Source of the DNA: Spirogloea muscicola
Taxonomy: Eukaryota > Streptophyta > Zygnematophyceae > Spirogloeales > Spirogloeaceae
DNA length: 10,440 nucleotides
NCBI GenBank assembly: GCA_009602725.1
Contig: WELB01000075.1
Span: 560,268 to 570,707, forward strand
Reading direction: 5' to 3'
Position 1 is the stretch's first letter, and each line of letters starts with the position of its first letter. Position numbers and translations under genes: made by a program. Positions 1-8,116 of the stretch are shown in pieces. Below the pieces are notes generated by a model. That model was not told where the DNA came from. It saw nothing but the letters and a program-made list of their open reading frames with translations, and searched no databases.

Positions 1-31
1 GGGGGGGGGGGAGGGGGGGAGGAGGGGGAGG
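1..31. repeat. G-rich simple repeat
   Basis: The window opens with a run of G broken only by single A residues. It is low-complexity DNA with G-quadruplex potential. It lies inside what would be the intron upstream of the first visible RRM exon, or it marks a sequence end. Confidence 0.8.
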
Positions 32-121
32 ATGAGAGGCCACATTTCAATGTTGCTCTGTAAGGTTGCTTGGACCAGTAGATCTGAGATTCAAACCTCA
101 AAACTGCACTGGTGTGCGCAG

Positions 122-1606
122 AACACAAAGGATAACCCTCCCTGCAACACGCTTTTCATTGGCAACCTTGGAGAGTCCACCAATGAAGCTGAGATCAGAG
201 GTTTGTTTGAGAAGTAAGCGCTGGAACCTTCTCTTCTTGACTGGCATCTGTGGGTTGTATGTTGTGGTGCTTCTGTTGGATTGCTATTCACTTCTTACCA
301 GCAAGCATCTGGCTATCTGAAGAATGATTTTACTGTCAATTCTGTCAGCATTGCTGCTATTTGAAGTCCATTAGCAACTGCACATCTTGCATATTGTTGC
401 AAGTTGCATGAGCAAAGGGCGTGGTGGCTGCGTGCTGTGGTGCATGCTGCAGCCAACCGTCGTTTCGCCAGATGAAGATCCTGCGGCAGCACAATGGGCC
501 TATATGCTTTGTGGAATTTGCGGTGAGTGCTTCTAAGCTTGCGCATTGGCGTCTGACCAACACGTCAGCCACCGGGCAGATGTCGCTCTTGTACTTCCTG
601 TGACCCCGCAGTCAACACTCTCTGCTCCGAGTCTCGCGTTCAAGTCTTGAGCACCTCAGCATCCACAACAAACTCGCCCCCGCCACCCAGAGAGATTCCA
701 CACAATGTGACAAGCGAAGACCATGACCAGGACGGCAAGAATGCCGTCCAGGGTGCTGTGCCCGAGGTTGCAAGACGCTTGCGAAATGAGTCCCCCCCGA
801 CCTGATCTCGACCCTATCGAAGCCTTCCTCAACAGCAGCAGCCCAGCTCCACCAACAGCGTCGCAAAGTCCATCCCAGTCAGCTCCGCCGTGTCACAAGT
901 CGACACCAACAACGGGACTCTACGTCCCAGCCCCACTCGCCACCAACAAATCGCCGCCTCAGCTGTGAATCTGAGGCTGGCGCAGGCTCGTGGTCCAGGG
1001 CTCCCGACCTGCATAGAGCTTCCACTGTACAGGCACTGCCGTCGGTCAGCGACTCTAGACTTGGCATTGCATCCGCTGACGTGTTCCCGCTTCGGCTGGC
1101 TGTGGCAGGACGTTGGTGCAGCTATAGCTGTCCATGATAATCTGCAAGGAGCCATCCTCCCTTCCTCATACCGTGGAGGAATGCGCATTCAATATCCTTT
1201 CATGAGCTTGCCTAGTACAGTGTTGCTTCGCTTCTGCTGTTGATGCTGGATACTGCGTGCATCCTGCGTGCTTCGACTGCTCAGACAAGTTGCATGATGG
1301 GTCCAAGGTCTAGTCTTGCTTTCTTTGCATGTCCTTTCACATGAAAGGGATGTCACTCTTTGACTTTGCCTCACATATTCAAAAAACCCTTTTGGGCGGA
1401 AGAAGGAGAGCAGCAGCACCTCATTGGCAGAAGAGCTTGAAGTATTGTCCACTTTGCAGCCTGTCAATGGGCAAAACCTCCCTCTGTCTGAGAAACCGCC
1501 ATATGACACCCCCCCATCTCCCTCCCTAGCACCTCACATAAAGGAAAATCTCACAGACAGTACGTCTAGCTCAAGTGAGGATAGCAAACCGGCTTTGCCG
1601 GGCTGA
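122..1606 (+). CDS. RRM RNA-binding protein (Whi3/RBPMS-like), 3' exons
   Basis: Spliced gene for an RNA-binding protein; the 5' part is outside the window. Exons read as 122-213, 453-522, 1109-1191 and 1375-1606, ending at TGA 1604-1606. The first exon opens after CAG at 119-121 in phase 0 and encodes NPPCNTLFIGNLG, an RRM strand with the RNP2 motif LFIGNL. The second encodes QMKILRQHNGPICFVEFA, containing the RNP1-like strand CFVEF. The third gives DVGAAIAVHDNLQGAILPSS and GGMRIQ. The fourth begins YSKNPFGRK and then becomes a Ser/Pro/Glu-rich tail ending EDSKPALPG. Introns 214-452 and 523-1108 are GT-AG; the last, 1192-1374, is AT-AC. The arrangement resembles the last RRM of fungal Whi3, animal RBPMS and related plant proteins, which bind mRNA. 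Whether an upstream RRM exists cannot be seen. The family call is from recognised motifs; the precise RNA target is unknown. Confidence 0.85.
523..1108 (+). other. Intron of the RRM gene, GT-AG, 586 bp
   Basis: The donor is GCG|GTGAGT at 523 and the acceptor TGGCAG|GAC at 1108, both phase 0, joining CFVEFA to DVGAAIAV of the same RRM. The intron contains Pro/Ser/Gln-rich open stretches (for example 806-1108 in the frame of the next exon). They would interrupt the RRM fold and have no matching acceptor, so I treat them as non-coding. Confidence 0.75.
1192..1374 (+). other. U12-type AT-AC intron in the RRM gene
   Basis: The intron starts ATATCCTTT at 1192-1200, an exact match to the minor-spliceosome 5' splice-site consensus for AT-AC introns, and ends AC at 1373-1374. 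CTCTTTGAC at 1356-1364 matches 7 of 9 positions of the U12 branch consensus TTCCTTRAY, with the branch A at 1363, 11 nt before the intron end. Removing 1192-1374 joins ATTCA to ATATTC and restores RIQ-YSKNPFGRK, the conserved RRM end. A GT-AG alternative fails: the downstream frame has TGA at 1361-1363 and there is no AG between 1364 and the conserved YSKN codons. The splice signals are seen directly; use of the minor spliceosome is inferred from them. Confidence 0.85.
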
Positions 1607-1650
1607 CTGGTGATTGCGATAATCAAGCCCGTGACTCCAGCAACAATGTC

Positions 1651-1655
1651 TGTAA
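1651..1655 (+). promoter_or_regulatory. Candidate UGUAA poly(A) signal, RRM gene
   Basis: TGTAA lies 45 nt after the RRM-gene stop. UGUAA is the usual poly(A) signal in chlorophyte green algae. A pentamer this short is expected by chance about once per kilobase, so this is only a candidate. Confidence 0.25.
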
Positions 1656-1972
1656 TGCTGGTGAGGTCCATACGAGCAGCAAAACCTTGGTTACGACCAT
1701 TTGCATCTGTGGTAATTGTCCACAGGTGTGAGTTTGTGTGACTACTCTCCAAATAGACACTTTCATTTGCAGCCGACTCGCGCATGATTGGTCAACTGCA
1801 GCGTGGTGATGTAGCAATTCTTGAAGGTCCTAGTACTTGACTGCTGGCAGCCAGCCATAAAAACCTCTTCATTCATGAAATATCTGAAGCTTATGAGCTA
1901 TACTGTGATCTCATCCTCTGCACTAGCTTGCGCCCTGGTACAGGCGATTTAATTGACTTGAATGCTTTGACT

Positions 1973-2021
1973 CCGGCTCCTTCAGACCTTGTCCATTCCT
2001 TTGGGCTGGCCTCTTACAGCC
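1973..2021 (+). repeat. Degenerate copy of the hairpin repeat
   Basis: The stretch CCGGCTCC-TTCAGACCTTGTC followed by CATTCCTTTGGGCTGGC and CAGCC parallels the copy at 10111-10162 (CCGGCCCC-CTCAGACCTTGTC then TTTGGGCTAGC and GCAGCC). It is the only copy I found to the left of the phospholipase D gene and looks old. Confidence 0.6.
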
Positions 2022-2406
2022 ACCAGTCAATTTTGGAAGCGCTGTTGTTCTTTGCCTTTGGCAGCAACGAGTTGGTTAGTGTTGACAGTTTTATCATGCA
2101 GTTTCATCTTGTACACCACAGCATACAGAGTAACACTTAGTGGCAGGCAGATGATGAGAGTAGCTGCTACAAATTTGGGCGATCTAATATCCTTATCAGA
2201 TTCTTTGTGCTATTTGCAGATAGCAGTAGAGGAGAAGGTAAAGTCAACAGCAAAGACAAGCAGACATAGTATAGCTTGCATAGTATTGTTAGATATCACA
2301 CCCTATATTACTGCTTTGTGATAACCGCGACTAATCACATTGGTAGATTGTGTCATGAACTTTAAGAAGATCTGATAAAATAAGGGTCCAGGTCTGGTAC
2401 CCATGA

Positions 2407-2421
2407 TTACACAAGCTTACA
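2407..2421 (-). promoter_or_regulatory. Candidate UGUAA poly(A) signals, PLD gene
   Basis: On the minus strand TGTAA occurs twice, at 2417-2421 and 2407-2411, within 21 nt of the PLD stop codon. A third lies at 2014-2018, inside the degenerate hairpin repeat. The first two would give an unusually short 3' UTR, so the functional site could be any of them or none. Confidence 0.25.
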
Positions 2422-2427
2422 TTAGGC

Positions 2428-5400
2428 TTATGTGGTAAGGATTTCTGGAAGCACGCCAGATTTAGTCCCCAGGATGGGTGCGAGGCTGTCGGGAAAGCAG
2501 TGCTGGCCAGCTAGCGGCCCCACGCCGCCAAACTGGTCAATGACCACCGGGTAGCTCATCAAGTGGCTTTTGAGTGGCACAAGCTGCTCGCCGGCAAAGT
2601 CAGCCCAATTTTGTGCTCCCACCACCTGCAGCTTCCGCATGCACTCCAGGCTGCAGCACACACTCACTTGTCAGCATGGGCAAAACAGGCCCATTTCACA
2701 ACATCACATCGTGGCATTTGACAGTCTCCCAGTTCTACTTGTGTAATGAGAGATACTCATAAGTTTGAGGCACGCGCACCTCTTCGGGTCTAGGAAGACG
2801 TTGTCCAACGAGCCTACGTGCTCCGCCCATAGCGACATGCGGAAGCCGTGGATCTCGCCGCGGGGCCCTGGTGGGCCACCTCTCGGGGGAGGGGCGCTAA
2901 GCGCTCCTGTTGCCCAGGTGTGATGCGGCTGGAAGGCCGCCATGGCCAGCTCGGTGTCCCTCGTCCCGCTTTGTGACCGCTCGTTTATATTGGCAGAGCC
3001 AACAATGATGAACTCATCATCCACTGGAGAAAAGACCAACCAGTCATGTGTTGTGTCTCTGAGAGGTCCACAATCACCTTCTGTGTTGGAGTCTTGAGTG
3101 CTTTGGCTCTGCAAACTTGTGGGCTCATAGTGTTTTGCACGGTAGACCAACATAGGTGAGCAATATACATATCACTGCCTTGATTGGAAGCTGCAAACGG
3201 ATGAGGAAGTTGTGACATGGTGGACAGCTGACCTATCATCATCTTGGCGTGTACGTAGACCATGAAGCGACGGTGCTCCTGCGCACGCCGGTAGTACTTC
3301 TCCGTGGGAGTCTTGGGTGCCACATACTCGTTGGGAACCGGCAGCTCCCGGTTGCCCAGGCAGAAGAAGGCGAGGTAGTCACGTGGGTGCTCGTTCATGC
3401 GGCCCGCACGGCGTAGAGCCGCAGCAATGAGCCGGTACATCATCGACATGGTCCTTGCCTGCCAGTGGAGGATGGCCTGGCAGGCCCCGCCAGACGGCAC
3501 GCCATCGGGGTACATGGGCACAACAATGTACGCAGCGAAGCGCTGACCCGCCTCGATCTTCTGCACGATCTTGAGCGCAATCTCAATGGGTATCATGTTG
3601 AACGCACCACACGCCTGGTCGGCCTCCCATGCGAAGCTTGACCCCAGGAAGTACTGGTTCTCGATGTAGATGAAGTGCTGCGCCCGCCGGATGGCGTGAA
3701 TGTACCCATTCTGCAGGTTTGTGGGGCAAGCCCAACTTCTGTCAGCAACAGTTTCAGGAATTTCTTCTGATACAGGCGCAGCCCTCTCACGTGACCCACC
3801 CATAACCCTCCATGACCCATCCATGTTCTGCAGGCTTTTCTGAGTGGAGGGCAGAGGTATGTGTGATGCACGGTCCACGACTAATGAAGGGCATCAGCAC
3901 AGCTTCTAATGTCTGCTTCTGGAGCGTCTTGACAGCCAGCCTTGGGCGAGCTGCTCAACAAGGCACCTGGATGCTGCGGTCAACAGTGTCACTCTTGGAG
4001 CTGACGAGGCCGGCGGCAGACATGTCTTCCGGCATGTCGGGAAAGCCGGCGACGGAGGCGCTGTCGATGGACCTCAGTATCTGGACGGTCCATGTGTCTG
4101 GGTCGGCCTCCTCCATGACTGCGGTTGGTGGGTCAAGCGCCGCAACCTGGGCGATGGGCAGGAGCTCCGCCTCAAGCTTGGTGCCAGCCTGCTTCCGCCA
4201 GCGCTGCTCAAAGTTGAAGAGCAGGTCCCAGGCGGCGGGGCCCTCCACGCGCGCGTGGATGTCATGCCATGGCTCACGGGGCCCGCCAAGCTCCTGTGCC
4301 GCCGTCTCAAAGCAAGCCTGGTGATAGTCGGCAGCGTGGTACGTGCTGAGAGTCGCGAAGATCGAGTGCGCCTGAGTGTCAAAGCGACCGCCACAGAGGT
4401 CGATGCCGCCCACGAAAGATGCAATCCGCCGGCGGCCATCGAGCGGACGCGACGCGTCTGCTGGCACATCCACGGCCACCATCTTCTGGTGGTGACTGTG
4501 CGGCCGCAGGAGAGCAGCGGGCGTCAGTGGCACCAAGGCAAACGCGAGCATAAGGTGAAGTCAAGCGCTGCAGGCGACTGGCGTGCTCACGTGAAGAGGT
4601 TCCCGATCTGAGCGCCCTGCGAGACGGTGAGGCTCTTGGCCGGGTTGCGCGGGCACAGGAAGCAGTGCACCTTGGTGCCCGCAAAGTACATGCGCGTCTC
4701 CTCCTGTGCCAGGATTCAGGTCGGGCGACACGGCCGGTGAGATTGCTGGGGGATGAAGCACAGATGTGCCAACGAGATACGACTACTGATCAATCGTGCA
4801 CCTGCGTCTCTTGATGGGATGGTGGTTGCTCTGTGGTTGCTGTGCTCTATGAGCATGAACTGCATGACTAGTAGTCTTTATCATGTCTTGAAGGCGACTG
4901 TGGTTCACTTGAGGTTGTCAAATATGTGCAAGACGTCGGTGGCCATGTGGCAACAAGAGCCAGGGACAAACTCTCGTGGCGCGCCACAAGAGCTGGTGCT
5001 GCGGCACAGCGACCAAGACCAAGACCAAGGGGGGTCCTCACATCGTGCGTGTTCATGATGCCGGTGGCATTGTGGAGCAGCTGGGAGGAGGTGCGGTCGT
5101 CCCACTGCATCACGAGCACGGCGACGCCCTCGTCCGCCTTGCGCTTGAGCAGCTCGCCGAGCGTGACGCCGACGGCGCCGGGCACCGGGCGCTCGAGGTC
5201 GCGCACGAGTGTGGTCTCGGTGTTGACGGACCAGCCGGCGACGTAGACGAGGTGCCGCGCGCCGGCGATGGCGGCGAAGGTCTCCTCCCAGCACCGCCCC
5301 GGCTCGTACACGCGGTCGCCGGCGAGGTAGACGCGCGGCAGGAGGCCGTTGGGGACGTGGGCGTCCTGGAAGAGGCGCACGCGGCAGCCGGCGCGCAGCG

Positions 5401-5836
5401 GGAAGTAGGTGAAGGGGATGCCGGCAAAGCGGGAGCCGTCGCCGGGGACGCCGCCGCGGTAGGCGGGGTCGGCGTCGGCGGCGACGAAGCGCAGGCTGAG
5501 GCGCAGTTTCGCGCCGTTGCCGGCGGCGGCGGCGGCGGGGTTGGCGTTCCGCCCGTCTTTGACGAGCTCGAACCAGCCATCGAGCGCGTCGCCGGGCAGC
5601 AGCGCCGCCGCCGGCACGGACGCTCGGCCGACGAGCTCGGCGCCCACGGCGTTGCCCTCCTTGACGGACACCACGACGGCGGCGGCGTCGTGCGCTACGG
5701 GGATGCGCAGCGCGTCGCCCCACACCGGCGCCCGCAGATCGTCCACCATGCGCGTGCGCCCCGGCCGGTCCAGCCCCACGTCCACCGTCGCGTACGCCCG
5801 GTCTCGCGACACCAGGTTCTCCACGCGGTCGTACAC
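2428..5836 (-). CDS. C2-domain phospholipase D (plant alpha/delta type), 5' end missing
   Basis: Phospholipase D hydrolyses phosphatidylcholine and related lipids to phosphatidic acid at membranes. Six minus-strand exons: 5836-5042, 4703-4591, 4495-3967, 3710-3233, 3023-2780, 2650-2428, all with GT-AG introns and matching phases, giving 793 residues counted from Val at 5836. Residues 1-120 are most of a C2 domain (RAYATVDVG, GAELVGRASVP). YFPLRAGCRVRLFQDAHVPN (145-163), CWEETFAAI, GWSVNTETTLVRD and DDRTS follow. HKD motif 1 is HQKMVAVD (305-312), then FVGGIDLCGGRFDT and GGPREPWHDIHARVEGPAAWD. IENQYF is at 495-500; HKD motif 2 is HAKMMIVD (633-640), followed by GSANINERS. The C-terminus GTKSGVLPEILTT is the canonical plant PLD end. 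Land-plant PLDs are about 800-860 residues; the first C2 strand, roughly 30-60 residues, is absent. The frame upstream of 5836 has no ATG before the A84 tract. CTGGCAG|GTG at 5837 could be a 3' splice site with a further exon upstream. Function is very secure; the N-terminus is not. Confidence 0.93.
3019..3251 (-). other. HKD motif 2 of phospholipase D, split by an intron
   Basis: HAKMMI is encoded at 3251-3234. The Val codon is divided as G (3233) plus TG (3023-3022), and the Asp follows at 3021-3019, so the 209-bp intron 3024-3232 cuts through the motif. Splicing restores HAKMMIVDDEFIIVGSANIN, the expected active-site sequence. Confidence 0.88.
4468..4491 (-). other. HKD motif 1 of phospholipase D
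   Basis: The codons for HQKMVAVD give HxKxxxxD, with catalytic His 305 and Lys 307 and Asp 312. The motif sits at the start of the third visible exon, just after the 95-bp intron 4496-4590. By family knowledge this half-site pairs with the second HKD motif to form one active site with a phospho-histidine intermediate. Confidence 0.92.
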
Positions 5837-5842
5837 CTGCCA

Positions 5843-5886
5843 GCGCGCCGCCGCCGCCGCCTCAGCGCCGCCGCCGCCGCCGCCGC

Positions 5887-5887
<1 letters not shown>
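5843..5887. repeat. GCC trinucleotide repeat at the 5' edge of PLD
   Basis: Near-perfect GCC/GGC repeats run from the last recognisable PLD codons to the A tract. In the PLD frame they would read poly-Ala then poly-Gly. A Gly-rich loop between C2 strands is conceivable, but no start codon precedes it. Confidence 0.85.

Positions 5888-5971
<84 letters not shown>
5888..5971. repeat. 84-nt poly(A) tract
   Basis: An uninterrupted run of 84 A residues on the plus strand (poly-T in the PLD direction). It directly abuts GCC repeats on one side and AGCTGCCGGGAAGCTATC on the other, with an undetermined base 21 nt beyond. It may be a true homopolymer, an intronic pyrimidine tract for PLD, or an assembly join. 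In the PLD frame it would be poly-Phe and is not coding. Confidence 0.97.
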
Positions 5972-5974
<3 letters not shown>

Positions 5975-6310
5975 GCCGGGAAGCTATCACCNGCGGCGGA
6001 TGCCCGCGCCGTCGGCCGATCGCGGCGGCGGCGGAGGCGGCGCAGAATGCGGCGGGCTTCTCGGCCTCTGCCAATCTGGGCCAGGCCGCCCAGATTGGCG
6101 GCGGCCAGGGGCGAGGCGCGCCTCCCTCGGCGCCCCGCGCCGGCGCCGCTGAATGTGGCGGTGGCCTCGCTGAATGTGGCGGTGCGCCGCCCCGAGTGGC
6201 GAGCGCCTCCAGGCGCAGCGGCGGTCGGCCCGCCGAGGTGCTTGCCAAGTGGCCACGGGGCCACGTGGCGGGTCCTCGGAGCTCCAGGGGCTCGGCAGCC
6301 CCGAAAGAAG
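5972..6310. other. GC-rich region upstream of PLD, no supported gene
   Basis: A strongly GC-rich stretch that could hold the PLD promoter or a lost 5' exon. It contains one undetermined base at 5992 and a perfect 12-bp inverted repeat, GCCAATCTGGGC at 6070-6081 against GCCCAGATTGGC at 6088-6099, which puts a CCAAT box on each strand. It also contains a 16-bp direct repeat, GCTGAATGTGGCGGTG, at 6148-6163 and 6169-6184. Open frames cross the A tract or are GC artefacts; none shows the missing C2 strand. Confidence 0.55.
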
Positions 6311-6416
6311 AACGAAGTGGCACTCCCAATGGGGGCAAGGGCTGCGAAAGAACGGGCTCGCCCATAGAGAAGAGGGGCTGGCAAAGCCAGCCCAAAAAGA
6401 ATGGACAATGTCCAAA
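6311..6416 (-). repeat. Hairpin-repeat unit, reverse orientation
   Basis: Read on the minus strand this copy has all modules in order: ACATTGTCCATTCTTTTT, the perfect hairpin GGGCTGGCTTTGCCAGCCC (6375-6393), CTCTTCTCTATGGGCGAGCC, CGCAGCCCTTGCCCCCATTG and GGAGTGCCACTTC. It is the best-preserved full unit in the window and sits just outside the left arm of the first composite element. Confidence 0.8.
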
Positions 6417-6519
6417 GCCAACGAAAGAGATGCCGAAGAAGGACTACTCTACCAAACACAACATCACACTAGGGAAGCTCAATACCCACGAGTGAGCAAC
6501 AGCAGGTCAGAATAGCTCG

Positions 6520-6699
6520 ATGCGGGAAGCCAGCCCACAAAGAATTGACAAAAGGTTCGGAGGGGCCTACAAGCGTGTAGCAGCTACAAAGGGGCCGGAA
6601 GATGCTATGCCAGAACAGAGAGAAGCGCCAGAACAGGGCGAGGATGGATGGATCACTCAGTAGTTACGAGTCAGGAGCCTCAGATCCGACAGACTAGCT
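6520..6699 (+). repeat. Left inverted arm of composite element 1
   Basis: Matches the reverse complement of 7732-7888. Shared blocks include GGTTCGGAGGGGCCTACAAG, CGTGTAGCAGCTA, GGATCACTCAGTAGTTACG and GAGCCTCAGATCCGACAGAC. This arm is longer because of small internal duplications: a second GCCAGAACAG and one extra GGAT. Confidence 0.9.
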
Positions 6700-6719
6700 G
6701 CCGGGAAACTATCCCCCTG

Positions 6720-7682
6720 ACGAAAGTCGGAGGCCGCAGCAAGAGCACGGCCAGCACGCAGATGCAGAGCGTGGGCCATGGACCGTTGAAGGGATACTGA
6801 CAATCTCATACGATAAAATTTGAGCCCACCAGCCAGCGGCGTTGAAGTCAGCCGGTTCACCGCGCCTGCGGGACACAGCGCGCCGCACAAGCCTGGCCAG
6901 CAGGTCGAGTCACTGGGACCCGAGAGCCCCGTGCACGTCCACAGCCAGGGGGACGAACGCATCTGCAGCCGGGTGGTCGGCGTGTTTGGCCGCCTTGCTG
7001 CGAGCGGCCTTCGGCGCAGCATGGCCAGCCCGCGAGGCAGGGTGCCCCGGTTTGGAGCGGTCGACCACATCAGTGGTGACCACGTCAGCGATGATGCGCG
7101 CGCCGCCGCCCGGCGTATATGCCACCAAGTCGACACGGCGCGTATGGAGTCCGTCGGCCCTCCGGAGGATGGGCATGACGGAAGAGTTCTCCAGCGCCAC
7201 CGTGTAGCCGGCCTCCTGGAAGATGCCGAACATGGCATCACGCAGGACATCGTGAGCAGCCTTAGCTCGCCTCCAGTGGCGCAGCCGGAGGATATGCGCC
7301 GCCAGCTCCGCCGGGTCCGGCGACCGCTCCCCACATTCACACTGCAGCACGCCCAGCACGCACGGCGGGGGAGGCCCAGCAGCCGACGGGTGGCCGTACG
7401 GAACAGCTCATCCGGCATCCGGAGGGCATCGTACAGGGGGAGCGCGGAGAGCCAGGCTGCCGCGCCGGGGGAGGCGGCCGACAGCAGCCGAGCATGTCCG
7501 CGCACGTCGGTTGCAGGGAGGAGCTGCAGCGTGGCCGTGAAGGACGCCTTGTCGACTGCCGCCATGTAGCGCGCCTGCGCTTGCGAGTCGGTGGTGTTGG
7601 CAAGGTGGGCAAACGGGACCACGCTCTCTGCAAGGGCAGGGTGCTCCGCAAGTAAGCCGTCTTGAGCTGAGCGGAGCGCCAC
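6720..7682 (-). pseudogene. Non-LTR retrotransposon ORF2-like C-terminal fragment, copy 1
   Basis: Minus-strand remnant resembling the region downstream of the reverse-transcriptase domain in LINE-type ORF2 proteins. It opens with LLSAASPGAAAWLSALPLYD and LRMPDELFRTATRRLLGLPR. A frameshift near 7360 leads to CECGERSPDPAELAAHILRL and RH (a Cys/His cluster missing one usual Cys), DVLRDAMFGIFQEAGYTV, then RRADGLHTRRVDLVAYTPGG and RIIADVVTTD. The last pattern (RxD, then Gly-rich, then AD) recalls a PD-(D/E)XK nuclease fold, but the Lys is not evident. TGA at 6910-6912 replaces the TGG found in copy 2. A second frameshift near 6825 leads to YRMRLSVSLQR. With two frameshifts and a stop it cannot encode the intact protein. 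The family call is from memory of the motif order; the relation to copy 2 is directly visible. Confidence 0.6.
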
Positions 7683-7731
7683 CTGAATAGGAGAAGCGCA
7701 CGGGAACTAGAGCTCATGCAGCTAGTCATGT

Positions 7732-7888
7732 AGCTAGTCTGTCGGATCTGAGGCTCCTCACTCGTAACTACTGAGTGATCCATCCTCCCCCTGATCTGAC
7801 ATAGCATTTTCAGGCCCCTTTATAGCTGCTACACGCTTGTAGGCCCCTCCGAACCTTTGTCAGTTCGTTTTGGGCTGGCTTTTCGCAG
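7732..7888 (-). repeat. Right inverted arm of composite element 1
   Basis: Reverse complement of 6520-6699, starting AGCTAGTCTGTCGGATCTGA and ending in TTTTGGGCTGGCTTTTCGCA. The outer end runs without a break into a hairpin-repeat unit (GGGCTGGCTTTTCGCAGCCC at 7872-7891) and the CCATTGGGAGTGCCACTTCT module. Confidence 0.9.
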
Positions 7889-8116
7889 CCCTTTGCCCCA
7901 TTGGGAGTGCCACTTCTTCTTTCATGGGCCCGGGCCCACTAGCGCCGCCAGCGTGATGTTGGGTGGTCCGGGCCCACGAGCCAATCAAGGGCTCGCCCAT
8001 AGAAAAAGAGAGAAGGCGCGCGGAGTGCATAATGGAGGCCAATTCGAGCCAATGCATGGTTCAGGCAGAGTCTAGTGCAAATCAAACAAGGCTACATGAA
8101 CTGGAAAAAGATAACG
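7889..8116. other. Spacer between the two composite elements
   Basis: Holds the repeat module CATTGGGAGTGCCACTTCTT (7900-7919), the perfect palindrome GGGCCCGGGCCC (7926-7937), the related CCGGGCCCACGAGCC and a GGGCTCGCCCATAG module near 7990. No gene is supported. Confidence 0.6.

Larger units (their letters stand above)
1607..2427. other. Intergenic region between convergent genes
   Basis: These 821 bases lie between the stop of the RRM gene (+) and the stop of phospholipase D (-), so they hold both 3' untranslated regions. Base composition is near-balanced and contrasts with the GC-rich DNA further right. Open frames here are short, overlap each other and match nothing I recognise. The only structured item I see is a degenerate hairpin-repeat copy at 1973-2021. 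Confidence 0.6.
6520..7888. mobile_element. Composite inverted-repeat element 1 with retroelement fragment
   Basis: Long imperfect inverted arms (6520-6699 and 7732-7888) enclose about 1.03 kb carrying a decayed minus-strand retroelement ORF fragment. The outer arm ends contain half of the hairpin repeat (AAGCCAGCCC). I could not identify a target-site duplication by eye, and nothing in it encodes a transposase. It could be a foldback or MITE-like element that captured the fragment, or a retroelement remnant between two inserted repeats. Confidence 0.6.

Noticed and set aside
1534-1785. 83-codon minus-strand open frame after the RRM gene
   Set aside because: It overlaps the RRM-gene last exon in antisense and has no recognisable domain.
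3812-4324. 170-codon plus-strand open frame
   Set aside because: It lies opposite PLD exon 4495-3967 and its intron; the minus strand there encodes clear PLD motifs.
5888-5971. Poly(A) tract as the tail of a retrotransposon
   Set aside because: The element would have to lie to the left on the plus strand, but that side is PLD coding sequence on the minus strand. The retroelement fragments here are also minus-strand and would show poly-T on the plus strand.
4976-6367. 463-codon plus-strand open frame
   Set aside because: It is antisense to the first visible PLD exon and passes through the A84 tract as poly-Lys. GC-rich coding DNA commonly leaves the opposite strand open.
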